A DNA stretch of 36,852 nt, taken from contig JAHFDT010000005.1 in NCBI GenBank assembly GCA_023248875.1, positions 13,170-50,021 on the forward strand. Reading direction: 5' to 3'. This document shows positions 19,375 through 29,492 of this stretch, one piece after another (position 1 is the stretch's first letter; the number at the start of each line of letters is the position of its first letter). The notes below the pieces were generated by a model. The model did not search any database, had not been told where the DNA came from, and worked only from the letters and a program-made list of their open reading frames with translations. The translations under genes and the position numbers were made by a program. Source of the stretch: Myxococcales bacterium (GTDB lineage Bacteria > Myxococcota_A > Polyangia > Palsa-1104 > SHYY01).

Positions 19375-21125
19375 GCCATCCAGCCGAGGAGATGGTTGCG
19401 AAAGCGAGCGACTCGTTCGCTTTGTGTCGAGCTGAGGTCGTGTTGCTCCCCCTGGTCTTGGTCTAGATCGAACAGCTGTGAGCGCCCGGTTTCCAATTCG
19501 TGGATGAATTTCCAGCGTCCGACACGCAGGCCTGCAAGCCACAGCGCCTGGTCGGTGAAAAAGCGCGCGATCCCCGGTTCAGGGATAAGCAGCGTGCGGC
19601 CCTGATAGCGAGACGGGATCGGTAGCCCCACGAGGTCAAGCAGCGTGGGCGCAACATCGATCGTGCTTCCCACCTGAGCTGCATGCTGCGCCGTTTGACC
19701 GGGCGGTACAATCACCAGCGGTACATGTAGATTCTCTTCGTAGAGGAAAAGTGTGTGGGCGAGGTTTCCCGGGTGCTGTTGAAAGGCCTCGCCGTGGTCC
19801 CCCATGACGACCCACAGGGTGTTTGGATCGAGCCCGCGGCGCGCGAGACCCTCGATGAGCGCACCGAGCGCGAGATCGCCGCGATAGAGATCGCTGGCGT
19901 AGATATCGATTTCTCGCGGGCCATCGAAGGGGCGCGGCCCCTCCCCGGGCGCGTTGTAGGGGTGGTGGCCGGCGATGGGCAGGTACATAAGAAAGAAGCG
20001 CTCGCCGGCTTTCAGGGCGTCGATGTATTCCAGGATCTTTCGGACGGTCGACGCTTCGTCGACGCCAAAGCTGGAGGCGTACTTTCCGCCGACATCACCA
20101 GCGTCGATGAGTTTTTCGAAGCCGCGCTGATCCACGATGCCCTGCATTCCGAGGTAGACGAAGCGGCCGGAGTGGAATAGCGCGGTGCGATAGCCGGCGG
20201 TGGCAAACTGCTCCGCGACGGACGGGCAGGGAAGCGCGCGTGCGGTGTACCGTTCGGGTCCGGTATACGGCGCGGGTGCCCGCGAACAGAGCGTCGCGAA
20301 GAGCCCCTTGATGCTCTCGGGATAGACGGTGTAGAGGCTGTCGAACACCACCCCGCGCGCGGCGAGCTGGGTGAGGTGCGGCGTAGGATCGCGCTCGGCT
20401 CCGTAGAGTTTGAGATACTGCGCTGCGGTCGATTCGAGCACCACCCAGACGACATTTTTCCCCCGGGCGATGGCGCGCAGCGATCGCAGATCGGTGGCAG
20501 GGCCGGTAGCGACGAGCGGCTCCAACTCCAGCGCATCGGTGTGCGAGCCAACGATCTGTCGCAGTGCAGTCGAGGCGAAGGCCCACAGCGCGTTGCGATG
20601 CAAACCGGCACTCTCCAGGTGGGCGGTCGCCAGAGGACCGAGCGCGAGTACCGGAGCCGCCAGGACTGAGAGAGCAACCAGTAGCCGCCGCCGTGGCGCT
20701 GTCACAAATCGCGGCAGGAACGCTGCCAGCGCGGCCACCGCCAGGACCGATACGATATTCTGCGCAGTGAAGTAGATGCGGATGGAGTCGGCCAGGGCGG
20801 CGCCGGCGTGGGTGAGGATGGGATAGGTAAGCGGCGTCGAGAAGATGCGCGCCGCCGCAACATTGAAAGCAACGTAGCCGGCCACCACGCCGTAAAGTGA
20901 CCACCCGAACCAGACAGCGAGACGGCCGAATCGGTGGAGGGTGAAGTCGCACACTCCCCAGATGATCAGCACCCACAGGTCCTGATAGAAAAAGGCGATC
21001 GGTGTCCACGGCGACCAGAGTGGCGCGGCCAGTCCGTCGAGTGAGCGCAGCGAAACGACACCGATCTTGGCGGCGATGAACACCAGGCCAAGGCACAGAG
21101 TGCGGCGCGCCCAGGTGCGATCCAT
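19365..21125 (-). CDS. LTA synthase-like / sulfatase-family integral membrane protein (alkaline phosphatase superfamily)
   Basis: N-terminal TM helices; NVVWVVLESTAAQYLKLYG, PTPHLTQLAARGVVFDSLYTVYPESIKGLFATL, LWVVMGDHGEAF, APTLLDLVGLPIPSRYQGR. Confidence 0.83.
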   Translation of the reverse strand: MDRTWARRTLCLGLVFIAAKIGVVSLRSLDGLAAPLWSPWTPIAFFYQDLWVLIIWGVCDFTLHRFGRLAVWFGWSLYGVVAGYVAFNVAAARIFSTPLTYPILTHAGAALADSIRIYFTAQNIVSVLAVAALAAFLPRFVTAPRRRLLVALSVLAAPVLALGPLATAHLESAGLHRNALWAFASTALRQIVGSHTDALELEPLVATGPATDLRSLRAIARGKNVVWVVLESTAAQYLKLYGAERDPTPHLTQLAARGVVFDSLYTVYPESIKGLFATLCSRAPAPYTGPERYTARALPCPSVAEQFATAGYRTALFHSGRFVYLGMQGIVDQRGFEKLIDAGDVGGKYASSFGVDEASTVRKILEYIDALKAGERFFLMYLPIAGHHPYNAPGEGPRPFDGPREIDIYASDLYRGDLALGALIEGLARRGLDPNTLWVVMGDHGEAFQQHPGNLAHTLFLYEENLHVPLVIVPPGQTAQHAAQVGSTIDVAPTLLDLVGLPIPSRYQGRTLLIPEPGIARFFTDQALWLAGLRVGRWKFIHELETGRSQLFDLDQDQGEQHDLSSTQSERVARFRNHLLGWMAYR

Positions 21126-21183
21126 TCGGTGAATTCTACCCCTGGAGGTTGACAAGTGCGGCGACGATCTGCATCGTCCGCTC

Positions 21184-22578
21184 GTGCCGGATACCTCGGT
21201 CTATTTCGTTTCGCTCGGCTGCCCGAAGAATCGCGTCGATAGCGAGGTGATGCTCGGCCTCTGCGACCAGTCGGGCCTCACGATTGCCAGCGTGCCCGAG
21301 GAGGCCGAGGTGATTGTGGTCAACACCTGCGGCTTCATCGGCGAAGCGAAGGAGGAGTCGGTCGATACCATCCTCGAGATGGCGCGCTACAAGCAGTCGG
21401 GGCGCTGCCGCCGCCTGGTGGTCACCGGCTGTCTGTCGCAGCGCTACGCGGGGGATCTACAGAAGGAGCTGCCCGAAATCGATGTCCTCATGGGGTCGAG
21501 TGAAGTGGGCGAGATCGTCGCGGCGGTGAGCGGGCAGGTGGGGGCGGTGAAGGTCGCGGAGGTGCCGAGCTATCTTTATGACCACGCGAGCCCGCGCCTC
21601 GGCGGTGCGCGCCACAGCGTCTACGTGAAGATCGCCGAAGGGTGCGACCGTCCCTGTAGCTTCTGCATCATTCCGAAACTGCGCGGGCCGCAACGCTCGC
21701 GTTCGCTCGACTCGGTAGTCGCCGAAGCGCAGGGACTGGCGGCGCAGGGCGCGGTCGAAATCAATCTGGTGGCACAAGATCTCACCACTTATGGCACCGA
21801 TCTCGATGACTCGGCGGCGACGCTGCCCGAACTGCTCCGGCGGCTCGGATCCGTCGAGGGGCTGCGCTGGATCCGGCTCCACTACGCCTATCCCACCGCG
21901 ACCAGCGATGAGCTGCTCGAGGTGATCGCCACGCAGCCGCGCGTCGCCAAGTACCTCGATGTGCCGCTGCAGCACATCGACGACCAGGTGCTCAAGCTGA
22001 TGCGGCGCGGTCACCTCGGTAAGACCGCGCGGTCGCTGGTCGAGCGGGCGCGTGCCCGGGTGCCGGATCTTACGCTGCGAACCACCCTGATCGTGGGCCA
22101 TCCGGGCGAAACCGAGGAGGCCTTTGCGCGGCTGCGCGATTTTGTCGAGGAGTCGGAGTTCGACCGGCTGGGGGTTTTCACCTATTCAAAGGAGGAGGGG
22201 ACCCACTCGGCTACGCTCGATACGGTCGAGGTTCCGGCCGAGACGGCGGAAGCGCGGCGACGCGAGCTGATGCGGCTCCAGCGGCGGATCTCCCAGCGCA
22301 AGATGAAGGCGCTCCGTGGCAGCGAGCTCGAGGTGCTGGTGGATGGACCTTCCTCGGAAAGCGAGTACCTTGCCGCAGGGCGTCATGCCGGCCAGGCGCC
22401 GGAGATCGACGGCCAAGTGTTTCTGGCGCTCGCCGATGGCGTTGCCGCGCTCTCCCCCGGCGATGTGGTGCGAGCCCGGGTCGATTCGTTCGCCGACTAT
22501 GATTTGGCTGCGACGGCGCTCGAGGTGGTTGCGCGGGCACGAACCCGCCCTCGACGGCTGCACGTGCTACGGAGTTAG
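21184..22578 (+). CDS. rimO: Ribosomal protein S12 methylthiotransferase RimO
   Basis: VYFVSLGCPKNRVDSEVMLG, VVNTCGFIGEAKEESVDTI, VTGCLSQRY, KIAEGCDRPCSFCIIPKLRGPQRSR (radical SAM CxxxCxxC); TRAM-like C-terminus; GTG start. Confidence 0.93.
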   Translation: MPDTSVYFVSLGCPKNRVDSEVMLGLCDQSGLTIASVPEEAEVIVVNTCGFIGEAKEESVDTILEMARYKQSGRCRRLVVTGCLSQRYAGDLQKELPEIDVLMGSSEVGEIVAAVSGQVGAVKVAEVPSYLYDHASPRLGGARHSVYVKIAEGCDRPCSFCIIPKLRGPQRSRSLDSVVAEAQGLAAQGAVEINLVAQDLTTYGTDLDDSAATLPELLRRLGSVEGLRWIRLHYAYPTATSDELLEVIATQPRVAKYLDVPLQHIDDQVLKLMRRGHLGKTARSLVERARARVPDLTLRTTLIVGHPGETEEAFARLRDFVEESEFDRLGVFTYSKEEGTHSATLDTVEVPAETAEARRRELMRLQRRISQRKMKALRGSELEVLVDGPSSESEYLAAGRHAGQAPEIDGQVFLALADGVAALSPGDVVRARVDSFADYDLAATALEVVARARTRPRRLHVLRS

Positions 22579-22657
22579 AGCGGCGGTCACCCGGATTGAT
22601 CGGAAAATGGCGAAAGAGCGAGCCAGCGCCGCATCAATCCGGGTGATCGCCGCTCTA
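22576..22657. repeat. 82-bp inverted-repeat element starting in the rimO stop codon
   Basis: TAGAGCGGCGGTCACCCGGATTGAT (22576-22600) vs ATCAATCCGGGTGATCGCCGCTCTA (22633-22657), 24/25 complementarity, 32-bp loop. Confidence 0.85.
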
Positions 22658-22752
22658 GCCATGGCCACTCGAGCAGCCATGCTGTCGATCGCAGGTTTCA
22701 CAGTATTTCGCCTGGCCCCCCTCTTGCTTGGAACGAGGCGCGGGAGGAAACC

Positions 22753-23277
22753 ATGCGTAAACCCAATCTGTCGGTGGTGCTGGTTGCATTGAGTCTGGTG
22801 AGTTCTTTTGCCCACGCTGGGGGAGCTAATCTTCGCAACGCTCGCAAGAAGGCGAAGCAATTGGCCACGGGATGGGTTACCCCGGGGAAGAACGTGATCC
22901 AGAGAATCAATCTAGGCAGTCGCGAAGTGCACTTCAAAGATGGCGATATCGGTCGGTATACCACGCACGTCAGCGAGTATTACCCGAGTGCGGGAGTCCG
23001 TAAGGAGCCGGATGGTATCGTTGAGATCACTAGCCCCAACCGCAGGGGAACTTCACTTCAGGGGGCCAATACGACTCGCAGGTTTGAGACCTACCAGGGC
23101 AAAGTGACCTACATGGGGGCTCAGACCGCCTACAAGAACGGGACGCGATTGAGCACTTTGGGCCAGGATCGGCATGGGATAGAGCGAGAGGGGAAAGGTC
23201 CGAGCTTCCCCACGTCGCATCAACCGCGCCTCGCCAACGGCCGTTGGGGCGGGAATGTGCCACAGCCGGCGCAGTAG
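22753..23277 (+). CDS. Small secreted protein of unknown function (paralog 1)
   Basis: MRKPNLSVVLVALSLVSSFAHAGGA signal peptide; RBS GGGAGGAAACC; similar to the next ORF. Confidence 0.7.
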   Translation: MRKPNLSVVLVALSLVSSFAHAGGANLRNARKKAKQLATGWVTPGKNVIQRINLGSREVHFKDGDIGRYTTHVSEYYPSAGVRKEPDGIVEITSPNRRGTSLQGANTTRRFETYQGKVTYMGAQTAYKNGTRLSTLGQDRHGIEREGKGPSFPTSHQPRLANGRWGGNVPQPAQ

Positions 23278-23308
23278 GCGCAGACGGTAGGCAACTCGGG
23301 AGGAAACG

Positions 23309-23836
23309 ATGAGTCCAACCATTCTGTCGGCGATTCTGGTGGCGTTGAGCCTGGTAAGCGGGGTCGCGCATGCCCGGGGTGCTCACTATCGCGATGCCCT
23401 CAAGAAGGCCAACCTTCTGGCTGCCGGACGCATTCGACCGGGGACGAAGGGCATCCGGGAGATCCGTTTCGATCGGCCTGGCGAAGTGGTGTTCACGAAC
23501 GGTGATATCGGTCGATTTTCACCGCATCAGAAGAAGTATTCCAACGATGAGCCGGAGGCCTATATCGAGATCATCAAGAGCAAGGGCAAGGGGGCTGAAA
23601 CGACCCGTTTCTTTCAAACACACGGCGGAAAAGCGACCTACAATTGGACCTCGGCCCATTTTAAGAACGGCGCCTCGTTTGGGAACTCCTTTCGGCGTAC
23701 TCTTGAGCGAGAAGGTGCCGGTCACGCTTGGAAATCGAAGCAGCAGCGCCTTCCGAACGGCCGATTTGGCGCTCGCGTCGCGCCGCCGGTCGCGCCGCCG
23801 GTCGCGCCGCCGGTGCCGCTGGAAGGGCAGCCTTGA
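23309..23836 (+). CDS. Small secreted protein of unknown function (paralog 2) with APPV repeat tail
   Basis: MSPTILSAILVALSLVSGVAHARGAH signal peptide; shared GDIGR, F.NG/YKNG and LPNGRFG motifs; same RBS GGGAGGAAAC. Confidence 0.7.
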   Translation: MSPTILSAILVALSLVSGVAHARGAHYRDALKKANLLAAGRIRPGTKGIREIRFDRPGEVVFTNGDIGRFSPHQKKYSNDEPEAYIEIIKSKGKGAETTRFFQTHGGKATYNWTSAHFKNGASFGNSFRRTLEREGAGHAWKSKQQRLPNGRFGARVAPPVAPPVAPPVPLEGQP

Positions 23837-24612
23837 TCCCACTGCGCTACCTGATCTTACTGATGCTGCTGACGGCGAGCAGCTCGCAGGCCGTGCCCCC
23901 CACGCTCGGTCCGCTGGCCAAGGCCTACGCCGACAAGCACGGACTACCCGTGCGGGTGGTCAAGCGCGATCTCGGAACCCGGGAGATCGAGCGCCACTTC
24001 GTTCCGGTATTGCCGACCACGCACGACGATTTTATTGCAAACTTTCAGACCGGTAATGGTGCGGTGATCTGGCGCACCAACCAGACTGACAAGACCCATG
24101 GCCTGGTCAGCATGAAGCCAGGCAGCATGATTTCGCATTCGAATCGCAACGGACCGACTCCCGAGTACGGGAACGTGATGGGTCATGAAAACGGTGGCAC
24201 GTATCTGACCCTGGCACTCAGCCAGGAGCAGATCGGCCATTTTGAGCAGTTCCTCGATCGCCACATTGCCGCGGCAGGAACGGTCAGAGACGGCCACGGG
24301 CGAAGTCATACGCCTTGGGCGGGGCAGGCAGCCTTCGGTAGGGAGAACAACGGGACAGTTCATGGCGGCTGCATGTGGTGGTTCGTGCATGCGCAAGTCG
24401 CACCCAATCTAAATCTCGCTACGGCGATGGGCGTACGGCGCGCCAAGGGGGCGGAGGTGCTGGGCCCGCGCTTCATCCATTCGGGCAATGAGCATGTGGG
24501 ACCGATCGGAATTGCGGTGCCCTCGCTGGAGGTCTTCAACAAGATGACTGACGACGAGCTGCTCGGCCCCGAGCCGGCCGGTGGTGCAGCGGAGCAAGTG
24601 AAGATTCTATAA
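23833..24612 (+). CDS. Secreted protein of unknown function, possible Cys/His thiol-hydrolase fold
   Basis: TTG start overlapping upstream TGA; MIPLRYLILLMLLTASSSQA signal; NNGTVHGGCMWWFVHAQVAPN and HSGNEHVGPIG. Confidence 0.6.
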   Translation: MIPLRYLILLMLLTASSSQAVPPTLGPLAKAYADKHGLPVRVVKRDLGTREIERHFVPVLPTTHDDFIANFQTGNGAVIWRTNQTDKTHGLVSMKPGSMISHSNRNGPTPEYGNVMGHENGGTYLTLALSQEQIGHFEQFLDRHIAAAGTVRDGHGRSHTPWAGQAAFGRENNGTVHGGCMWWFVHAQVAPNLNLATAMGVRRAKGAEVLGPRFIHSGNEHVGPIGIAVPSLEVFNKMTDDELLGPEPAGGAAEQVKIL

Positions 24613-26064
24613 CGAGTGACCCCCTGCTTTTTGTTGCGCGGCGTGACGGAGCTCGTGACCCGTCGGCCCTTCGCCCAACGCGGTGCGCCGCTTCTCACCA
24701 TGGCCGGGCCCGAGGACATCGCGCAGGTAGGGCGCGTACTGGAAGGTGTCGGAATGGTCCTTGGTGTGACAGCTTTTGCAGTCGTTATCGCTCGGCATCT
24801 TTAGCCGCATCTTTTGGGGCCGCTCCACATGCTGCGAGCCTGGCCCGTGGCAGACTTCGCACTGCACGTCGGTGAGCCCATCGACGTGCGCCATGGCGCT
24901 GCCGCCGCGCTGACCATAGCCGGTGATGTGGCAGCCGATGCAGTCGAAGCTCCACTGCTTGTTGACCTGCACGAGCTCGTTCCATGCGCGCGCATGGACG
25001 GTGGTTTTCCAAAAGTTCACGGCTTCGTCGTGGCAGAGCTCACACTGTTCGAGGCCGACGTAGTGGGCTGCGCCCGGTGCCGCCGCCGGCACGGCCATTT
25101 TTTCCCCCGCCGTGCGATTCGCCTCTCCCACTGCCGCGTCGAGCACTTTCATCGCGGCGGCGATTTGCGGGTCGCGCGGCAGAGTATGCCTAATCGGCAT
25201 CAGCTCGGCGATGGCATACGATCCCGAAGGAGTCGGAGTGGGCGCGGCGAGCGCGGCTGCGAGCTCAGCGCGCTGCCGCCGCTTGGTCGCCACGAAGGCC
25301 GGCTCTGCCGTCGGGTCCTTCTCGAGTTGCGCGATTTCATTATCGAGCACAGCAATTTTTTGCTGAGTGCGGGCCCGCTCTCTTGCGCGGTCCGTCTCAC
25401 TCGCCACCAGCCGGGTGGAAAGAGTGCCATTCGCCATGTGCAGCACGATGCGCACGATGCGTTGCCCCTCTTCGGCCGGCTGCACGATCAACGTTTCTCC
25501 GAGCTGCTCGGGCGCACCCCCTTCGCCCACCTCCTTGCCCACCACTAGAATCGAAATGCCCGGCGTCGATCGAGCGATTTGGCGCGCGGTCGCACGGTCG
25601 ACCTGCGCCAGAGCGACGATAAGATCCGCGCCTTGCGACCGAAGCCCGGCCACGACCGGAGCAGGAGCCGCACCCAGCCGGAGGAGGCCAATTTTAAGTC
25701 CGTCGATCGTTCGCACCTCCGGCTGCACGAGATCATCGCCCAGCACCGCGCCGAGATCGCGAAAGGTGCGTTCGAGAAAATGTGCTTTCAGCTGCGCCTG
25801 CGCTTCGGCCGCCTCGGGAATCGGCTGGTTCGTCCGTCGCAACCCTCCCGCATCGACCAGTAGTGCCGGTCCGCGCCGCTGCGCCTGCTGGAAGAGGCCA
25901 CCGATGCGCGCCACATCGCCGAGGGGATCGCTCTGGCAACCACACGGCTCGGGCGTGCCATGGATCTCCGCAGTCGCCAGTAGGGTCACAATTCTCTCCG
26001 GCGACGCCTTGGGGCGACAGCCCGCTACCAGCAGGAGCGCGAGGACCAACCGGCACATGGCCAT
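24607..26064 (-). CDS. Multiheme c-type cytochrome lipoprotein with N-terminal UshA/metallophosphatase-like domain
   Basis: MAMCRLVLALLLVAGC lipobox; HGTPEPCGCQSDPLGDVARIGGL..LLVDAGGL; CELCH, CIGCH, CEVCH, CKSCH (4 CxxCH). Confidence 0.82.
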   Translation of the reverse strand: MAMCRLVLALLLVAGCRPKASPERIVTLLATAEIHGTPEPCGCQSDPLGDVARIGGLFQQAQRRGPALLVDAGGLRRTNQPIPEAAEAQAQLKAHFLERTFRDLGAVLGDDLVQPEVRTIDGLKIGLLRLGAAPAPVVAGLRSQGADLIVALAQVDRATARQIARSTPGISILVVGKEVGEGGAPEQLGETLIVQPAEEGQRIVRIVLHMANGTLSTRLVASETDRARERARTQQKIAVLDNEIAQLEKDPTAEPAFVATKRRQRAELAAALAAPTPTPSGSYAIAELMPIRHTLPRDPQIAAAMKVLDAAVGEANRTAGEKMAVPAAAPGAAHYVGLEQCELCHDEAVNFWKTTVHARAWNELVQVNKQWSFDCIGCHITGYGQRGGSAMAHVDGLTDVQCEVCHGPGSQHVERPQKMRLKMPSDNDCKSCHTKDHSDTFQYAPYLRDVLGPGHGEKRRTALGEGPTGHELRHAAQQKAGGHSL

Positions 26065-26082
26065 CTTCCGCTGCAAGGTATT

Positions 26083-26325
26083 CTACAGCCCCATTGCAGC
26101 GGCCAGGTGGATGGGGCAGAGGGCGGTCGCATCTCCTGTGGCGCGCGCCTTTTGGCAATCAGCACACGCTTCTGCTGCCACATAGGTATCCCCGGTCCGC
26201 TCCGTCTGCAGCAAATCGCGCAGCGGCTGCTCCCGGTTACGGACCGACGGGTCCCAACCTGGTTTGGCTTTCAGTCGACGGAGCCCTTCGGCGATCGTGC
26301 GATCTTTTTCGCGCCGACTAGTCAT
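26083..26325 (-). CDS. Small hypothetical protein with CADCQ...CPIH Cys/His motif (80 aa)
   Basis: ATG directly abuts the TAG of the upstream SDR gene; CxxC-x11-CxxH. Confidence 0.5.
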   Translation of the reverse strand: MTSRREKDRTIAEGLRRLKAKPGWDPSVRNREQPLRDLLQTERTGDTYVAAEACADCQKARATGDATALCPIHLAAAMGL

Positions 26326-27258
<933 letters not shown>

Positions 27259-27323
27259 CCGAGTGGGATAGTAGCACACAGGCGGTTGACAAGCGCGGTG
27301 CGCTATTGGTTTGATCGTTTGAT

Positions 27324-28277
27324 ATGGCAGAGCCCTTGCTCACGGTGGCCAACGATCTCTACGGGTTGGTCACCGCTCTCGATCCATTGCCGGCGCCGGG
27401 ATCAACCGCTGCGGCCCAGATCGAGCGCCGTGCTCGCGAGCTCTTGGCAGCTGTTCAGCGCCCCGGTGAACCGCTTGCCAGCGGACGAGAGCGCATGGTT
27501 CAGGCGCTGGAACGGGTAGCGCAGAATCTACGTGTGCTATTGCAGAACTTGCCCAGCGCGCCCGACCTCAAGGGGCTGCGAGAGGCGCGCTCTCGACTGA
27601 TGGATAGCTACGAACATTTTCTGAACAGTCTACGGGCGGTGGAGCCGCTCACTGAGTCGGCACTGCCCGCTTCGCTTCGACCGCGCAACTATGTTCGCAA
27701 TGGCTTTCATGTGCTCAATGCGCTTACCGGAGTGGCCCTCTACCAGTGGGTGTTCGATCGGCACGGTTGTCTGCTGGTTCTCATCGCCGTGCTGGCCGTC
27801 TATGCAACGCTCGACATCACGCGGCGCCTGTGGCCACGCTGGAATGAGATCCTGTTTGATTCCGTCTTCAAACAGATCACCCGACCCCGCGAGCGCCACC
27901 AGATTCCGGCGGCGAGCTGGTACGCGCTGGCCACGTTTCTTGTGGTGCTGACTTCGCAGCAGACCACTGCGCAGCTGGCGGTCCTGGTGCTGGGCATCGG
28001 TGACCCAGCAGCCTCGCTGGTGGGGCGGAAGTGGGGACGCCGTAAACTCTGGCGCCGCAAGAGCCTGGTGGGCACCGGCGCTTTTGCCATCGCCAGCTTC
28101 TTAGCGGCGGCGATTTTTCTCACGACGCTGAAGGCGCTCCCCTGGGGAAGGCTCCTGCCGATGGCGACCGTGGCTTCGGTGGCGGGTGCAGCCGCTGAGG
28201 TGGTGAGCGACGATCGGTTGGACGATAACTTCACCGTGCCGATCACAGTCGCCGCAGCGCTGGGGTTGTTTACTTAG
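27324..28277 (+). CDS. CTP-dependent diacylglycerol/phytol/dolichol kinase-like (phosphatidate cytidylyltransferase fold) membrane protein
   Basis: [70 protein letters not shown]. Confidence 0.72.
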   Translation: MAEPLLTVANDLYGLVTALDPLPAPGSTAAAQIERRARELLAAVQRPGEPLASGRERMVQALERVAQNLRVLLQNLPSAPDLKGLREARSRLMDSYEHFLNSLRAVEPLTESALPASLRPRNYVRNGFHVLNALTGVALYQWVFDRHGCLLVLIAVLAVYATLDITRRLWPRWNEILFDSVFKQITRPRERHQIPAASWYALATFLVVLTSQQTTAQLAVLVLGIGDPAASLVGRKWGRRKLWRRKSLVGTGAFAIASFLAAAIFLTTLKALPWGRLLPMATVASVAGAAAEVVSDDRLDDNFTVPITVAAALGLFT

Positions 28278-28283
28278 GAGAAC

Positions 28284-29426
28284 TTACTGAATCGGCACTG
28301 TCACCGGCACATTCACCGACTCGGCGCTCCACTGGAAATTATCGATCAAGACCGATGAATCGAGGATGTGATCTCCCTCGTCGAAGATGATGTAGTGCAG
28401 CGTCACCTCTTCGCCCGGTGTCACCGGCGAGGTCGTGGTGAGCCAGCCCGTTGAACCACCGGGAGTGCCACCGCCAAAGCCGCCCACGGGATCTTCGAAG
28501 CCGGTGCCGTTGATCCCCGAGACGGGCATCGTGCAGTGCTGCGTCTGCTTCTTGGAATTGTCGTTGGTACACACGGTGAAGAAGCCGTTGTTGATCGTCA
28601 CTGGGTTCTTCTGCATATCGAACGCAATGTTGGTGGGCATGGCGAACTCGTTGGCCGACTCCTGGAGCACCAGGAACTCATCATTGTACTCGGTGCAAAC
28701 GAACTCAGGATATTCCGCCGAGAAGAATTGAAAGTCGAAGGAGAACGAGTTGGCGTTACTGGGCGCTTTGAGCTTCACCACCAGCTCCGTGTAGTCGTTC
28801 ACCTCCGCGGGCTGTGTGGACGAGCAATCGGGCGAGGCAGGGAGGTCGGGGAGCGGGTTGGCGTAGACGTTGTTGTCCCCGAAATCGGTGCCCGGGTTGT
28901 TCTTCTCGTCGTTCAAATAGTTGGGGTCGCTCTTATCCGCTGCAGTACCGCTTGAGAGCAGCGCCATGCCCTTCCCATAGCGCGCGTGAATCACGCCAAA
29001 CTTGGGCACCGCCTTGCGGGCCCGCTTGTCCGAGGGGCCGACCAGCTGGGCACCCTTGAAGAAGCGGGGATCGCACTGGTCGAACGCCGCCGCGAGCGCG
29101 GTCGCATCGCGCATTCCCGCTACCGCCAGGTCGCACGCCGACTCGACCACGCCCGGCATACCGTTGCACGCGTAGTCGACGGGGTCATTGGCGATCTGAA
29201 TCGCTCCCGGGTTGATCGCCCTGTTGCAGTCGTTACAGTCCCCCTGCGCGGGCGTGTAGCCGTCGAGATCCTGGTCCCCGTCCGGATCGGTGGCGGTGCA
29301 GTCCTTGTCCTTGACAGCGGGATCCATGCCGCCCCCCGCTCCCGGTCCGCCGCCTTTGGGGCGTGAGATGCGGCCACAGCCCACCCCGAACACCACTAGC
29401 GCAGCGCACAATAACCTCGATCGCAT
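28284..29426 (-). CDS. Lipoprotein with MopE-like metal-binding motif and choice-of-anchor L-like domain (paralog 1)
   Basis: MRSRLLCAALVVFGVGCGR; DPDGDQDLDGYTPAQGDCNDCNRAINPGAIQ; FQFFSAEYPEFVCTEYNDEFL; IIFDEGDHILDSSVLIDNFQW. Confidence 0.83.
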   Translation of the reverse strand: MRSRLLCAALVVFGVGCGRISRPKGGGPGAGGGMDPAVKDKDCTATDPDGDQDLDGYTPAQGDCNDCNRAINPGAIQIANDPVDYACNGMPGVVESACDLAVAGMRDATALAAAFDQCDPRFFKGAQLVGPSDKRARKAVPKFGVIHARYGKGMALLSSGTAADKSDPNYLNDEKNNPGTDFGDNNVYANPLPDLPASPDCSSTQPAEVNDYTELVVKLKAPSNANSFSFDFQFFSAEYPEFVCTEYNDEFLVLQESANEFAMPTNIAFDMQKNPVTINNGFFTVCTNDNSKKQTQHCTMPVSGINGTGFEDPVGGFGGGTPGGSTGWLTTTSPVTPGEEVTLHYIIFDEGDHILDSSVLIDNFQWSAESVNVPVTVPIQ

Positions 29427-29492
29427 GATCCACCTCCCAGGCAGCAACTAACCCATTTGGGGCCGATAGTCGAGCCCCCAAGTAGCCTGCCG

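Noticed and set aside
21149-21154. TTGACA box upstream of rimO (and a similar GGTTGACAAG at 27284-27293)
   Set aside because: No convincing -10 hexamer at the right spacing in either case; not called as promoters
22576-22657. rimO-end inverted repeat as a simple intrinsic terminator
   Set aside because: Loop of 32 bp and no T-run after the stem; kept as a repeat element instead, although a termination role is not excluded
23777-23815. Short direct repeats considered as CRISPR
   Set aside because: 12-bp in-frame coding repeats without spacers; no cas genes in the window
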